A stretch of 64,000 nucleotides of DNA from CAYQJS01 sp964417895 (GTDB lineage: Bacteria; Chloroflexota; UBA6077; SHYK01). The stretch is from the NCBI GenBank assembly GCA_964417895.1, contig CAYQJS010000021.1, positions 1 through 64,000 on the forward strand, in the 5' to 3' direction. This document shows, one piece after another, positions 32,600 to 41,331 of this stretch. The number at the start of each line of letters is the position of its first letter. The first letter of the stretch is position 1. Under the pieces are notes generated by a model that did no database searches, was not told the origin of the DNA, and saw only the letters and a list, made by a program, of their open reading frames with translations. A program made the translations under genes and the position numbers.

Positions 32600-33810
32600 G
32601 CGAGTCCTTGCCTCTCCCCGGCCTCGCCGAGCGTGCCTCCCGGCTCGGCACCGAGACCGCCTTCGACACGCTGGCGGCGGTGAATCGGCTGCGCGCGGAG
32701 GGTCGGGACATCATCAGCTTCGGCATCGGCGAGCCGGACTTCGCCACGCCGGGCAACATAGTGGCGGCAGCGAAGGACGCCCTCGATGACGGGCGCACCG
32801 GCTATGGGCCGAGCAACGGCCTGCCCGATCTGCGCGCCGCCATCGCCGCCGAGGTGTCGGCGACTCGCGGGATCGACGTGGATCCGGACCAGGTCGTGGT
32901 CGCGCCCGGCGCTAAACCCTTCATCCTCTACACCGTTGCCACACTGGTCAACGAGGGCGAGGAAGTCGTCTACCCGAACCCCGGTTTCCCGATCTACGAG
33001 TCGGTGATCCGCTGGCTCGGCGCGAGACCCGTCCCCATGCCCCTCACTGAGGCCAACGCGTTCGGCTGTGACCACGCGGCGCTCGCCGCGGCGGTCACCG
33101 ACCGAACGAAACTTATCATCTTAAACAGCCCGAACAATCCGACGGGCGGAACCCTGACAGAGGACGACCTCCGTTTTGTCGCCGACCTGGCGCTGCGACA
33201 CAACTGCTGGGTTCTGTCCGATGAGATCTACAGCCGCCTGGTCTTCGATGGTGCGTTCGCCTCGATCGCGTCACTTCCGGGCATGCTCGATCGGACCATC
33301 ATCATGGACGGCTTCTCGAAGACGTACGCGATGACCGGCTGGCGCATCGGCTACGGAGTCATGAACCGGCAGCTTGCTCCGCTCATGGCGCGCATCGAGA
33401 CCAACATCGAAAGCTGCACCTGCACGTTCATCCAGGATGCTGGGGTAGCAGCCCTCACCGGACCGCAGGAAGAGGCCCATCGTTTCGCCGCCGAGTTTCG
33501 CCGCCGGGCGGTGCTCGTTGTGGAGCTGCTGAACAACATCGAGGGTGTGCGGTGCACGCCGCCACGGGGGGCCTTCTACGCCTTCCCCAACGTCACCGCC
33601 GCATGCCGCAGGCTCGGGCTCCACAGCGCCGAGCAGTTGGCTGACGGCCTCCTCCACGAGGCGGGCGTCGCCCTGCTGGCGCGGTCCTGCTTCGGCACCC
33701 GCAACGCCGGCGAGACGGAAGAATACGTCCGCATCAGCTTTGCCACGAGCGAGGAGAACATCCGCGAGGGCATCGCGCGGATGAAGCGCTACATCGAGGC
33801 CGCGCGCTAG
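32596..33810 (+). CDS. Class I/II pyridoxal-phosphate aminotransferase (aspartate aminotransferase-like)
   Basis: 404 residues. Fold type I motifs: ISFGIGEPDFATPGNI, YGPSNGLPDLRAAIAAEV, NPGFPIYESVIRW, NSPNNPTGGTLTEDDL, and the PLP-lysine motif DGFSKTYAMTGWRIGY, with the distal Arg in EEYVRISFATSEENI. Members use aspartate, tyrosine or N-succinyl-diaminopimelate; the sequence does not settle which. GTG start 32596 lies inside the toxin stop codon. Aconitase follows 68 bp downstream with its own ribosome site. Confidence 0.88.
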   Translation: MSESLPLPGLAERASRLGTETAFDTLAAVNRLRAEGRDIISFGIGEPDFATPGNIVAAAKDALDDGRTGYGPSNGLPDLRAAIAAEVSATRGIDVDPDQVVVAPGAKPFILYTVATLVNEGEEVVYPNPGFPIYESVIRWLGARPVPMPLTEANAFGCDHAALAAAVTDRTKLIILNSPNNPTGGTLTEDDLRFVADLALRHNCWVLSDEIYSRLVFDGAFASIASLPGMLDRTIIMDGFSKTYAMTGWRIGYGVMNRQLAPLMARIETNIESCTCTFIQDAGVAALTGPQEEAHRFAAEFRRRAVLVVELLNNIEGVRCTPPRGAFYAFPNVTAACRRLGLHSAEQLADGLLHEAGVALLARSCFGTRNAGETEEYVRISFATSEENIREGIARMKRYIEAAR

Positions 33811-33878
33811 GCCCGGCGGTATAACAAGCTGGCGGGGCCATTCTGGTCGCCGCCCCCATTTATGAGGAGAGCCGATCC

Positions 33879-36164
33879 ATGCTGACGATAGAGTCCACGC
33901 CCGAGTTCGTGTCAGGCGCATATCAACGAATGGACCGCATCCTGATAGTCGTGCGTCAGACCCTGGGGAGACCACTGGGGCTGGCGGACAAAGTGCTGCT
34001 GTCGCACCTCGACGATCCGTCCGCGACAGGGATGGAGCGGGGGAAGACGTATGTCCACATCCGCCCCGACCGTGTCATCCTCCAGGACGTGCTGGGCCAG
34101 ACAGCAATGCTCCAGTTCATGCAGACCCGCCGCACGAGCACTGCCGTGCCGACCACCGTCCACTGCGACCACCTGATTCAGGCCAGAGTGGCCGGCGAGT
34201 CCGACCTTCGTGAGTCACTTGCCGAGAACCAGGAGGTTTACGACTTTCTCCGCACGGCGGCCGCCAAGTACGGCGTGGGCTTCTGGGGACCCGGTGCCGG
34301 CATCATCCACCAGGTCGCCCTGGAGCAATACGCCTTCCCCGGCGAGCTCATCATCGGCACCGATTCCCATACGCCCAACGCGGGAGGACTTGGGGCCTGC
34401 GCCGTCGGCGTCGGCGGCGCTGACGCGGTTGAGGTGATGGCGGGCTTGCCCTGGGAGGTGCTCTACCCGAAGTTCATCGGCGTGTACTTGACAGGCGAAA
34501 TGAGCGGCTGGACGGCTCCCAAAGACGTGATTCTCAGGCTCGCCGGTGAGCTGACGGTCGCCGGCGGTACCAACGCCATCATTGAATACTTTGGACCGGG
34601 CACCCGCTCCATCAGCGCGACGGGCAAGGCGACCATCACCAACATGGGCGCCGAGCTCGGCGCCACAACCTCCATGTTTCCGTACGACCAGCGCATGGCA
34701 AGGTACCTCGCGGCCACCGGGCGGGGCGATCTGGGGAAGCTCGCGGATCAGTACGCTCACCTCCTCGTGGCGGATGCAGAGGTGCAGGCCTCCCCCAAAG
34801 ACTACTTCGACCGCATCGTAGAGATTGACCTGTCAACGCTCGAACCCCACATCGTCGGCCCGCACTCTCCGGACCGTGCCCGCCCCATCTCGCTCCTGGC
34901 TGCCGAGGTGAAAGACCCCGCTAACCAGTTCGTCGACGCGATATCAACCGCCCTCATCGGGAGCTGCACCAACTCGTCCTACGAGGATATGAGCCGCTCC
35001 GCCGACGTAGCCGAGCAAGCGAGCGCGCACGGTATTCGCACGGCCGTGCCGTTCATGGTGACCCCCGGCTCCGAGCAGATCCGCGCCACGATCAAGCGAG
35101 ATGGACAGATGGATTCGCTCGAGGCGATGGGGGGGACGGTGCTTGCCAATGCCTGCGGCCCATGCATCGGCCAGTGGCGCCGCTCCCAGGAGATGGTCGG
35201 CGTGCCGAACACCATCGTCACCTCGTACAACCGCAACTTCCCGATGCGGAACGACGGTCAAGCGACCACGATGAACTTCATCGGCAGCCCTGAGATCGTC
35301 ACGGCGATGGCCCTCGCGGGCAGGCTCTCCTTCAATCCCTTGACTGATACGCTCACCGGAGGCGATGGGAAGCCGTTCCGCCTTGAGCCCCCCAAGCCGG
35401 CCCCAGAGGTTCCCGCCAGTGACTTCGATCGAGGTCACTCCTCGTACGTCGCGCCCCCCGCGGACGGAAGCGGAATCGAGCTAGCCGTGGACCCCAACAG
35501 TGAGCGGCTGCAGCTCCTGCAGCCGTGGGGCGCCTGGGACGGCGAAGACTTCGTCGATATGCCCGTCCTCATGAAGACCAGGGGCAAGACGACGACCGAT
35601 CACATCTCGCCGGCAGGCCCCTGGCTACGCTATCGGGGGCACCTGGACAAGTTCAGCGACAACATGCTCATGGGCGCCACCAACGCGTACACGAGTGAAG
35701 CGGGCAAAGGGCTGAACCTGCTGACCGGCGAGAAAGGCCAGTCCATTGCACAGATCGCGAGGTACTACAAAGCGCAGGGCCGCAAATGGGTCATCGTTGG
35801 GGACCACAACTACGGCGAGGGGAGCAGCCGTGAACACGCAGCCCTGTCACCGAGACTGCTGGGCGGGGTAGCGGTCATCGCCAGGAGCTTCGCGCGCATC
35901 CATGAGAGCAACTTGAAGAAGCAGGGTCTGCTCGCGCTTACGTTCAGCGACCCCGCGCCCTACGACCGCATTCGGGAGGACGACCGCATCAGCCTCATCG
36001 GCCTCAACGGCCTGGCCGCCGGCAAAGCCGTCGAGTGCCTCATCAACCACGCCGACGGCACGTCGGAGACGCTGTGGCTGAATCACTCCTACGGAGCGTC
36101 ACAGATCGAGTGGTTCAAGCGCGGCTCGGCGCTCAACCTCTTTCACGAACCAGCCAGCGCCTGA
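33879..36164 (+). CDS. acn: Aconitate hydratase, mitochondrial/AcnA-mito type
   Basis: 761 residues. The [4Fe-4S] cysteines are in GSCTNSSYEDM and ANACGPCIGQW. Other catalytic motifs are HCDHLIQA, GTDSHTPNAGGLG, TSYNRNFPMRNDGQ and, in the swivel domain, GDHNYGEGSSREHAAL and ARSFARIHESNLKKQG. It isomerises citrate to isocitrate in the TCA cycle. Length and motif wording match the compact eukaryotic-mitochondrial-like aconitase also found in Bacteria. GAGGAG lies nine bases before the ATG. The stop codon falls inside a 31-bp sequence repeated at 40908-40938. Confidence 0.95.
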   Translation: MLTIESTPEFVSGAYQRMDRILIVVRQTLGRPLGLADKVLLSHLDDPSATGMERGKTYVHIRPDRVILQDVLGQTAMLQFMQTRRTSTAVPTTVHCDHLIQARVAGESDLRESLAENQEVYDFLRTAAAKYGVGFWGPGAGIIHQVALEQYAFPGELIIGTDSHTPNAGGLGACAVGVGGADAVEVMAGLPWEVLYPKFIGVYLTGEMSGWTAPKDVILRLAGELTVAGGTNAIIEYFGPGTRSISATGKATITNMGAELGATTSMFPYDQRMARYLAATGRGDLGKLADQYAHLLVADAEVQASPKDYFDRIVEIDLSTLEPHIVGPHSPDRARPISLLAAEVKDPANQFVDAISTALIGSCTNSSYEDMSRSADVAEQASAHGIRTAVPFMVTPGSEQIRATIKRDGQMDSLEAMGGTVLANACGPCIGQWRRSQEMVGVPNTIVTSYNRNFPMRNDGQATTMNFIGSPEIVTAMALAGRLSFNPLTDTLTGGDGKPFRLEPPKPAPEVPASDFDRGHSSYVAPPADGSGIELAVDPNSERLQLLQPWGAWDGEDFVDMPVLMKTRGKTTTDHISPAGPWLRYRGHLDKFSDNMLMGATNAYTSEAGKGLNLLTGEKGQSIAQIARYYKAQGRKWVIVGDHNYGEGSSREHAALSPRLLGGVAVIARSFARIHESNLKKQGLLALTFSDPAPYDRIREDDRISLIGLNGLAAGKAVECLINHADGTSETLWLNHSYGASQIEWFKRGSALNLFHEPASA

Positions 36165-36184
36165 CCGGGCTCCGCTTTCCGTAC
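36154..36184 (+). repeat. Left 31-bp direct repeat (DR-L) at the aconitase stop codon
   Basis: Starts CCAGCGCCTGACCGGGCT and ends GCTTTCCGTAC. It is identical at 29 of 31 positions to 40908-40938 in the same orientation. The copy spans the last codons and TGA of aconitase. Together the two copies bracket four minus-strand genes. Confidence 0.7.
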
Positions 36185-36207
36185 TGGACGCCAGATCCAG
36201 ATTTCCA

Positions 36208-37431
36208 TCAGACCACACTCTCCCTGGTTGGAGAGGCCGGGACCCCCACGCTGGGCTGCCCGCGCAGGCTAGTGCGGAGGTACCCAGGCCAGGCGGCGAT
36301 GGCGTTGCGGCGCGTCGGGTCGAGTAGTAGAAACGCCCCCGCCAGGATGTACCCCCCGGTAAAGAGGGGACGGAACTCCGACGGCAGAATCACCTGGAGC
36401 GCGAAGGGGATGAACAGCCCCAGGCCTTCTTTGCGGCTGAAGTTGAAGTCGGAGATCAGCACAATCGCGTAGAAGGACTGGGCGGCAGTCAACCAGATCT
36501 CGGTGCCCTGCCGCGAGACCAGCTGCATGCCAGCGAGGCGCTCTGCTCCCAGGCTGAAGACCACCGGCAGGGTCGCCACGAGTAGCGTCCACTGGTTTAC
36601 GAGGCTGGAGACGAGCGTTCGCATCCCTGCCGCGGCTTGTCGCCGCGCTACGAACAGCAAGGCAACCGTAAACTCGGGCGCCTCCGAAGCAAGCGGCGCC
36701 AACCACTGCACCAGGAGGAACTCGTCCACGCCATAGCTCAACCCGGTTTCGACTAGGCCGTGGGCAAAGGGCTTTGCGGCGATGAAGATGACATAGGCAG
36801 CGAAAACGAACATCGCAAGGACGATGGCGCGCCTGTTGCCCGCCGGCAGGCGACCGATCACTTCGGCGGGACCCGCGAGGTCCGGCTCTTCGGCAGGCGC
36901 GCGCGATGCAAAGAAAGCGTATAGGGCAAACAGGGGCACCAGAATCATCGTATCGAGTAGGTTCAGCTCGCCTTTGATCGGGATCGTCAACCCATAGACA
37001 CTGGCCACCAGCAGAATCGTCATCTCGACCGAAGCGCTGCGTTCCAACCTCACCGCTCTGGCGCGGTGCCGGAGCCACGCGAACAGGATGATCGAGCTCC
37101 AGCCCAGCCCCACCAGCAGCCGGTTCGCACCGGTCATGTTCGCGACCGCATAGCCGAGCTGGGCCACGGCCGGGTCTCTCCCCGCCTCATACGCAAACAC
37201 GGCGTCCACCGCGTACTCCGGGAGGATGGCGATTAAAGCCAGCAGCGTGAGTGCCAACGCTTGCGAGACATCCTTCTGGAACACCTCGGCGGCCCAGGAG
37301 AGAAAGAAGGCAGCCCCCAGGATGGCGAGACCTGTTAAGACTGCCACCAGCAATGGATCCCCATGGAACCGAGCCGCATTGAGCACGATCCAAGGCACGG
37401 TCAGTGCAAACGCGATGAGCAGAGCAAGCAT
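36208..37431 (-). CDS. Sodium/calcium (cation/proton) exchanger family protein
   Basis: 407 residues, about ten to eleven TMs. The CaCA family alpha repeats are visible: LIAILPEYAVDAVFAYEAGR then GANRLLVGLGWSS (alpha-1) and LAPLASEAPEFTVALLFVAR then VSSLVNQWTLLVA (alpha-2), each with the acidic residue inside the membrane. It probably exports Ca2+ or another cation against Na+ or H+. It lies 76 bp downstream of the universal stress gene on the same strand. Confidence 0.85.
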   Translation of the reverse strand: MLALLIAFALTVPWIVLNAARFHGDPLLVAVLTGLAILGAAFFLSWAAEVFQKDVSQALALTLLALIAILPEYAVDAVFAYEAGRDPAVAQLGYAVANMTGANRLLVGLGWSSIILFAWLRHRARAVRLERSASVEMTILLVASVYGLTIPIKGELNLLDTMILVPLFALYAFFASRAPAEEPDLAGPAEVIGRLPAGNRRAIVLAMFVFAAYVIFIAAKPFAHGLVETGLSYGVDEFLLVQWLAPLASEAPEFTVALLFVARRQAAAGMRTLVSSLVNQWTLLVATLPVVFSLGAERLAGMQLVSRQGTEIWLTAAQSFYAIVLISDFNFSRKEGLGLFIPFALQVILPSEFRPLFTGGYILAGAFLLLDPTRRNAIAAWPGYLRTSLRGQPSVGVPASPTRESVV

Positions 37432-37507
37432 GCTTAGTCTTCCCTAATCGTGGTGGCGGCGGTTAGGGCCGTCCCAGGAGCAGCGAAGCCAGCCGGTGGC
37501 CGGCAAA

Positions 37508-38449
37508 TCAGGGCGCGCGGCTCGCTGTCAGCAAACGGTCAGCGGGCGGATCAACGCCGTCGGCCTCAGTCTTAACTACGAGCACAGGGCTAGGCGCGCT
37601 GCGCACGATGCGCCGTACCTCAGCGCTCTGGAACTGGTGTGCTCCAGCATCGGTGCCAGTAGTCCCCAGCACGATGAGGTCCGGCAACCGTTCGCGAACC
37701 GACTCGAGCACGGTTGCCGTCATTTCGCCCGCGACGAAGGCCACTTCCGTATGCCAGCCTGAGGGGCTGAATAGCTCCCGCGCCTCGTGCGCCAGCACCT
37801 CGACGGCGTGGCGCTCGCAGCCGCGGACCTTGAGCAGACGAAACCAGGTATGAGGGTTTTGCGCAGCCAGTGCTGAGGCCTTGACGGGACGCAGCACCCC
37901 CAAGATGAGAACGGTCGTGCCAGCCGGCAGTGGGAAGCGCGCGAGAAAATGAAGGGTCCGTCTGGCCAGGTCGACCTCGTCAACCACCAGCATGACCTGG
38001 CGCGGCGCCATTGGCACGCCGACCAAGACGACCGAGCACGCGGCCTTTTCCATCACACGCTCGGACACGCTCTGCGAGAGTAGCCGCTGGAGGCCCCCGC
38101 GCGCCCGCACGCCAACCACGGCCAGGTCAGGCTTCACATCCTCGACCGCCCGCAGGATCTGCTCGGCGGGCGTGCCCTCCCGAACGACGGAATCCGTCGC
38201 CCAAGCATGGGGGGCGAGGCGCTGGCGCACGCGCTCGGCGATCTCAGCTCGAGCCTGAATTGGCGCCAGCTGCCCGGTGCCCCTTCCTAACGAGCTGGTC
38301 TCCCACCACCACCTGATGCGTTCCCGGAGAGTGTCGGCGACGACGCTCGTCACGATGATGTAGTCACCCTGCCCAAAAGAGAGAGTTCGCAACCACTTCT
38401 CAGCCGAACGGGCATCCTGGGACCCGTCGCTCACCAGGAGAATTCGCAC
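37508..38449 (-). CDS. Tandem universal stress protein (two Usp domains)
   Basis: 313 residues, two Usp domains. Domain 1 begins MRILLVSDGSQDARSAEKWL and ends with the ATP-type loop VGVRARGGLQRLLSQSVSER then VMEKAACSVVLVG. Domain 2 begins RQVMLVVDEVDLARRTLHFL and ends GTTGTDAGAHQFQSAEVRRI then SAPSPVLVVK. Domain 1 keeps G-x2-G...G(S)-type nucleotide residues; domain 2 is more divergent. It is co-directional with the exchanger, and a two-component system lies upstream. Confidence 0.85.
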   Translation of the reverse strand: MRILLVSDGSQDARSAEKWLRTLSFGQGDYIIVTSVVADTLRERIRWWWETSSLGRGTGQLAPIQARAEIAERVRQRLAPHAWATDSVVREGTPAEQILRAVEDVKPDLAVVGVRARGGLQRLLSQSVSERVMEKAACSVVLVGVPMAPRQVMLVVDEVDLARRTLHFLARFPLPAGTTVLILGVLRPVKASALAAQNPHTWFRLLKVRGCERHAVEVLAHEARELFSPSGWHTEVAFVAGEMTATVLESVRERLPDLIVLGTTGTDAGAHQFQSAEVRRIVRSAPSPVLVVKTEADGVDPPADRLLTASRAP

Positions 38450-38558
38450 CCGTCGTCTCCGGCGGAGCTGACGTCCCGCTAGCGGCAGCTCTCACACGGA
38501 CATTTTCCCGGGAGTCGGTGAACCAGGGATGAAGCGGGCGTAAACCTCCGGTGACAAT

Positions 38559-38585
38559 CCCTCGGATTAGCCGAGAGGGGTTTTT
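38559..38585 (+). terminator. Intrinsic-terminator-like hairpin on the plus strand
   Basis: CTCGG-ATTAG-CCGAG with flanking CC/GG pairing around one bulged A, followed by TTTTT (38581-38585). It faces the plus strand, yet the flanking genes are on the minus strand and the nearest plus-strand gene ends at 36164. Confidence 0.5.
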
Positions 38586-38671
38586 CGCCGGCCGGGTTGA
38601 GCGAGCCCTGACCTTGCCGAAGCCTGAGGTCGTCCCGATCGAACGGTAGACCGATTCACCCGGGCTCGAAG

Positions 38672-40096
38672 CTAACCTCTGGGGAGCGCCACAGTAAAAG
38701 TGCTGCCTTTGCCCGGGACGCTTTGCACGCGCACCTGCCCGCCATGCACTTCGGCGATCTGTTTTACGATAGCCAAGCCCAGACCGGTGCTCCCCGACTG
38801 TCGCGAGCGAGCTCGGTCAACACGATAGAAGCGGTCGAAGACGTAAGGCAGATGCTGTTCAGCGATCCCGATACCCGTATCCGCGACGACGATCTCGGCG
38901 ACCTCGGGATGCGCCCACAACGACAACGTGATCTGGCCGCCAGTCGGCGTGTAGCGGAGGCCGTTCGTCACCAGATTCCATACCAGCTGCCCCAGGCGCT
39001 CGCGGTCGCCGACAACGGTGACCTGCTCATTCTTGCCCAGCTCAACGTTATGTCGACCTGTATCAATCACGCAGGCCCGCTGCCACGTATCTTCAACCAC
39101 CTCGTCCAGCGCGACCGGATTGCGCTCGACCATGTCGTTCATATCGACCTCCGCGAGGAACAAGAGGTCGGCCACAAGGCGGGAGATCCGCTCAACTTCC
39201 TCGGAGGCGTCTCGCAACGCCTCCTGATGATCCTCCCCCAGCGAGTTACGGCTCAGTAGCTGCAAGTTGCCACGAATCACCATCAGTGGCCCACGAAGCT
39301 CGTGTGAAGCGTCGGCCACGAACTCGCGCTGCCGGGCGAGCGTCCGGTCAAGGCTTTCGATCATGTCGTTAAAGGTTACGGTCAGCTCGTGCAGCTCATC
39401 CCGGGCGGGCGGTTCGGCGATACGCTGGTCGAAATGACCGGTGGATCGGATGCGGCGCGCAAGCTCGGTCACCTCGGCTACGGGGCGCAGCGCACGCCCC
39501 ATGAGCCACCAGCCCGCGATCAGGCAGATGAGCGCCGCAGCGGCTGCCGCCACGACAAGGTGCTGGCGCATGGTCCGCTGGCTCACGTCGAGGGGGTGCA
39601 GCGACTCTCCGACCAGCACGGCACCGATCGTGCGACCGTCCACTACCAGAGGCCGCAGCAGAATACGCACGCGTTCGGGTCCCACCGGCATGGTCTCGTA
39701 GGTGGCGTTGCCCGCGAGGGTCAGCTGCACAAGGTCTGCCGTCACCGGCAGTTGCCCCCCGGTAGGAATGGGATATACCGCGACCAGCCTGCCCCCGTGA
39801 TCGATAAGCTGCACGTAGAGTCCAGGCTGGGAAAACTCCTCCAGGGGGGTGAGCGCAAGGAGATCGGCCCGCACTTCGGCCGGATCCAGCTGCTTGCCAT
39901 CCAACGTGATTTCCCGCTCGACCCGCGACGCCCGCAGTGCGAGCGCTTCATCTACCTCCCGGTGCAGCTCATGCTCCTGCGAAGTCAATAAGAAGACGCC
40001 GATTCCCATGACGCTTGCGAGCAGAAAGAAGGCGAACCAGAGAGCGAGACGCAGCCGGATGGATAGCCTAAGCAAGCCGGGGAACAGCACGTTCAC
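38672..40096 (-). CDS. Membrane histidine kinase (HAMP, HisKA, HATPase)
   Basis: 474 residues; the GTG start overlaps the regulator stop (GTGA, 40093-40096). TM1 is at about 12-32 (RLALWFAFFLLASVMGIGVF). An external sensor of ~120 residues and TM2 (LVVAAAAAALICLIAGWWLM) follow. HAMP leads to the phospho-acceptor motif FVADASHELRGPLMVIRGNL, where the usual T after R is G. Next come an N-box region, DTGIGIAEQHLPYVFDRFYR and GLGLAIVKQIAEVHGG. It autophosphorylates His and signals to the adjacent OmpR-type regulator. The stimulus is unknown. Confidence 0.92.
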   Translation of the reverse strand: MNVLFPGLLRLSIRLRLALWFAFFLLASVMGIGVFLLTSQEHELHREVDEALALRASRVEREITLDGKQLDPAEVRADLLALTPLEEFSQPGLYVQLIDHGGRLVAVYPIPTGGQLPVTADLVQLTLAGNATYETMPVGPERVRILLRPLVVDGRTIGAVLVGESLHPLDVSQRTMRQHLVVAAAAAALICLIAGWWLMGRALRPVAEVTELARRIRSTGHFDQRIAEPPARDELHELTVTFNDMIESLDRTLARQREFVADASHELRGPLMVIRGNLQLLSRNSLGEDHQEALRDASEEVERISRLVADLLFLAEVDMNDMVERNPVALDEVVEDTWQRACVIDTGRHNVELGKNEQVTVVGDRERLGQLVWNLVTNGLRYTPTGGQITLSLWAHPEVAEIVVADTGIGIAEQHLPYVFDRFYRVDRARSRQSGSTGLGLAIVKQIAEVHGGQVRVQSVPGKGSTFTVALPRG

Positions 40097-40800
40097 TCCC
40101 GTCGGAGGCTATAACCCGCGCCGCGGATGGTATGGATGAGCCGGGTCTCGGCATTAGCCTCCAACTGGTCCCTCAGACGCATGACGTGGACATCGATGAC
40201 GTTGGAGTCTCCGAGAAAACTGGAACCCCAAACCCGCTCGAATATCAGCTCCCGCGACAGCACCTGCCGGGGGTGCTGGACGAAAAACTCAAGCAGCTCG
40301 TACTCCCGTGTGGTGAGTCCCAGACGACGCTCGCCTCGCCAGACATCGCGGGTGGCCGGGTCCAGGGTCAAGTCGTCAAAGCGCAATAGCCCGCTTTTGG
40401 CCGGTCGGGCGCGGCGCAGCAGGGCGCGAATACGCGCCAACAGTTCGTCGAAATCGAACGGTTTGACGAGATAGTCATCGGCTCCTGCGTCGAGACCCGC
40501 GATACGATCAGGCACACGGCCGCGCGCTGTGAGCATGAGAATGGGGAGGTCCGGTACGCCTGCTCGGAGCCGTCGGCATACTTCAAGCCCATCGAGACCC
40601 GGGAGCATGACGTCCAGGACGACTAGATCCGGTGGCTGCTCGCGGGCCCGGATCAGGGCGCTTTCCCCGTCCTCAGAGGACTCGACCTCGTAGCGGGCGA
40701 AAGCGAGGCCGCGACGAATCAAGCTCAATAGCTTTGGGTCGTCTTCGACGACGAGAATGCGGGCGCGGCGATCGGGCGTCACTGGATTGGGCGTCAACAT
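40093..40800 (-). CDS. OmpR/PhoB-family response regulator
   Basis: 235 residues. The receiver domain has RILVVEDDPKLLSLIRRGLA, the phospho-acceptor Asp in DLVVLDVMLPGLDGLEV, the Thr in MLTARGRVPDRIAGL and the Lys in YLVKPFDFDELLARI. The winged helix has GLTTREYELLEFFVQHPRQV, NVIDVHVMRLRDQLE and IHTIRGAGYSLR. It pairs with the downstream kinase. It likely controls this islet and perhaps its own promoter. Confidence 0.94.
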   Translation of the reverse strand: MLTPNPVTPDRRARILVVEDDPKLLSLIRRGLAFARYEVESSEDGESALIRAREQPPDLVVLDVMLPGLDGLEVCRRLRAGVPDLPILMLTARGRVPDRIAGLDAGADDYLVKPFDFDELLARIRALLRRARPAKSGLLRFDDLTLDPATRDVWRGERRLGLTTREYELLEFFVQHPRQVLSRELIFERVWGSSFLGDSNVIDVHVMRLRDQLEANAETRLIHTIRGAGYSLRRE

Positions 40801-40907
40801 GAAGCCGTATGACTAGCTGGGAGGATTTTTCACTCTAGTCGTCAGTGTATCGAGCGGCATGACTGAGAGGCCACCGAGTGGGCTGGCGGCGGGCTTGGAT
40901 AGGTCGA

Positions 40908-40938
40908 CCAGCGCCTGACCGGGCTACGCTTTCGGTAC
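40908..40938 (+). repeat. Right 31-bp direct repeat (DR-R)
   Basis: Begins CCAGCGCCTGACCGGGCT like the aconitase 3' end and differs from that copy at two positions. It sits in non-coding sequence 108 bp upstream of the response-regulator start. Confidence 0.7.
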
Positions 40939-41211
40939 GTTAATGCCAAGGGCGAGGTAGCACCGAACGAATCGTTCTGCGCCCGCTGGCGGGTTTGCAC
41001 ATCTTCTCCACAGATGTGGAAAAGATGTTCTCGACATGCTGCGAGCTGGTAGCAGATAACAGTGGCATCACGACGCGCCAGATCTGTGAAGCAATTGTGT
41101 CGCCGGGCTGAAGTCCGCGCCGGCCCGTTGGCGACGGGCGCCTCGCCTAATCGCCTAAGCCAGAGCACGTCCATCGAAATGTTTCGTGGAAATGGAGCCC
41201 GGACTACCCCC
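40939..41211. other. Gene-free stretch between the response regulator and OCD genes
   Basis: No credible gene is visible in either direction, and frames here are short and lack ribosome sites. A small fold-back (CATCTTCTCCACAGATGTGGA-like, around 41000-41020) and mixed-composition sequence are all that can be seen. Confidence 0.4.
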
Positions 41212-41292
41212 CTCCCTAACCCTCCCCCGCAAGGGGGGAGGGGACAGGCGCACTCCCTCCCCCTCGACGGGGGAGGGCTGGGGTGGGGGTGA
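41212..41292. repeat. Paired G/C inverted repeats (CCCTCCCCC family)
   Basis: Two adjacent hairpins in opposite sense. The first reads CCCTCCCCC-GCAA-GGGGGGAGGG; the second reads CCCTCCCCC-TCGA-CGGGGGAGGG. They are flanked by CTAACCCTC and GCTGGGGTGGGGG arms. Paired head-to-head elements of this style are common in intergenic regions of Chloroflexota genomes (general knowledge). They lie at the 3' end of the cyclodeaminase gene. Confidence 0.7.
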
Positions 41293-41331
41293 GCGTACCC
41301 TCGTTCATCACGGCAACTGACTCGCTAGTGC

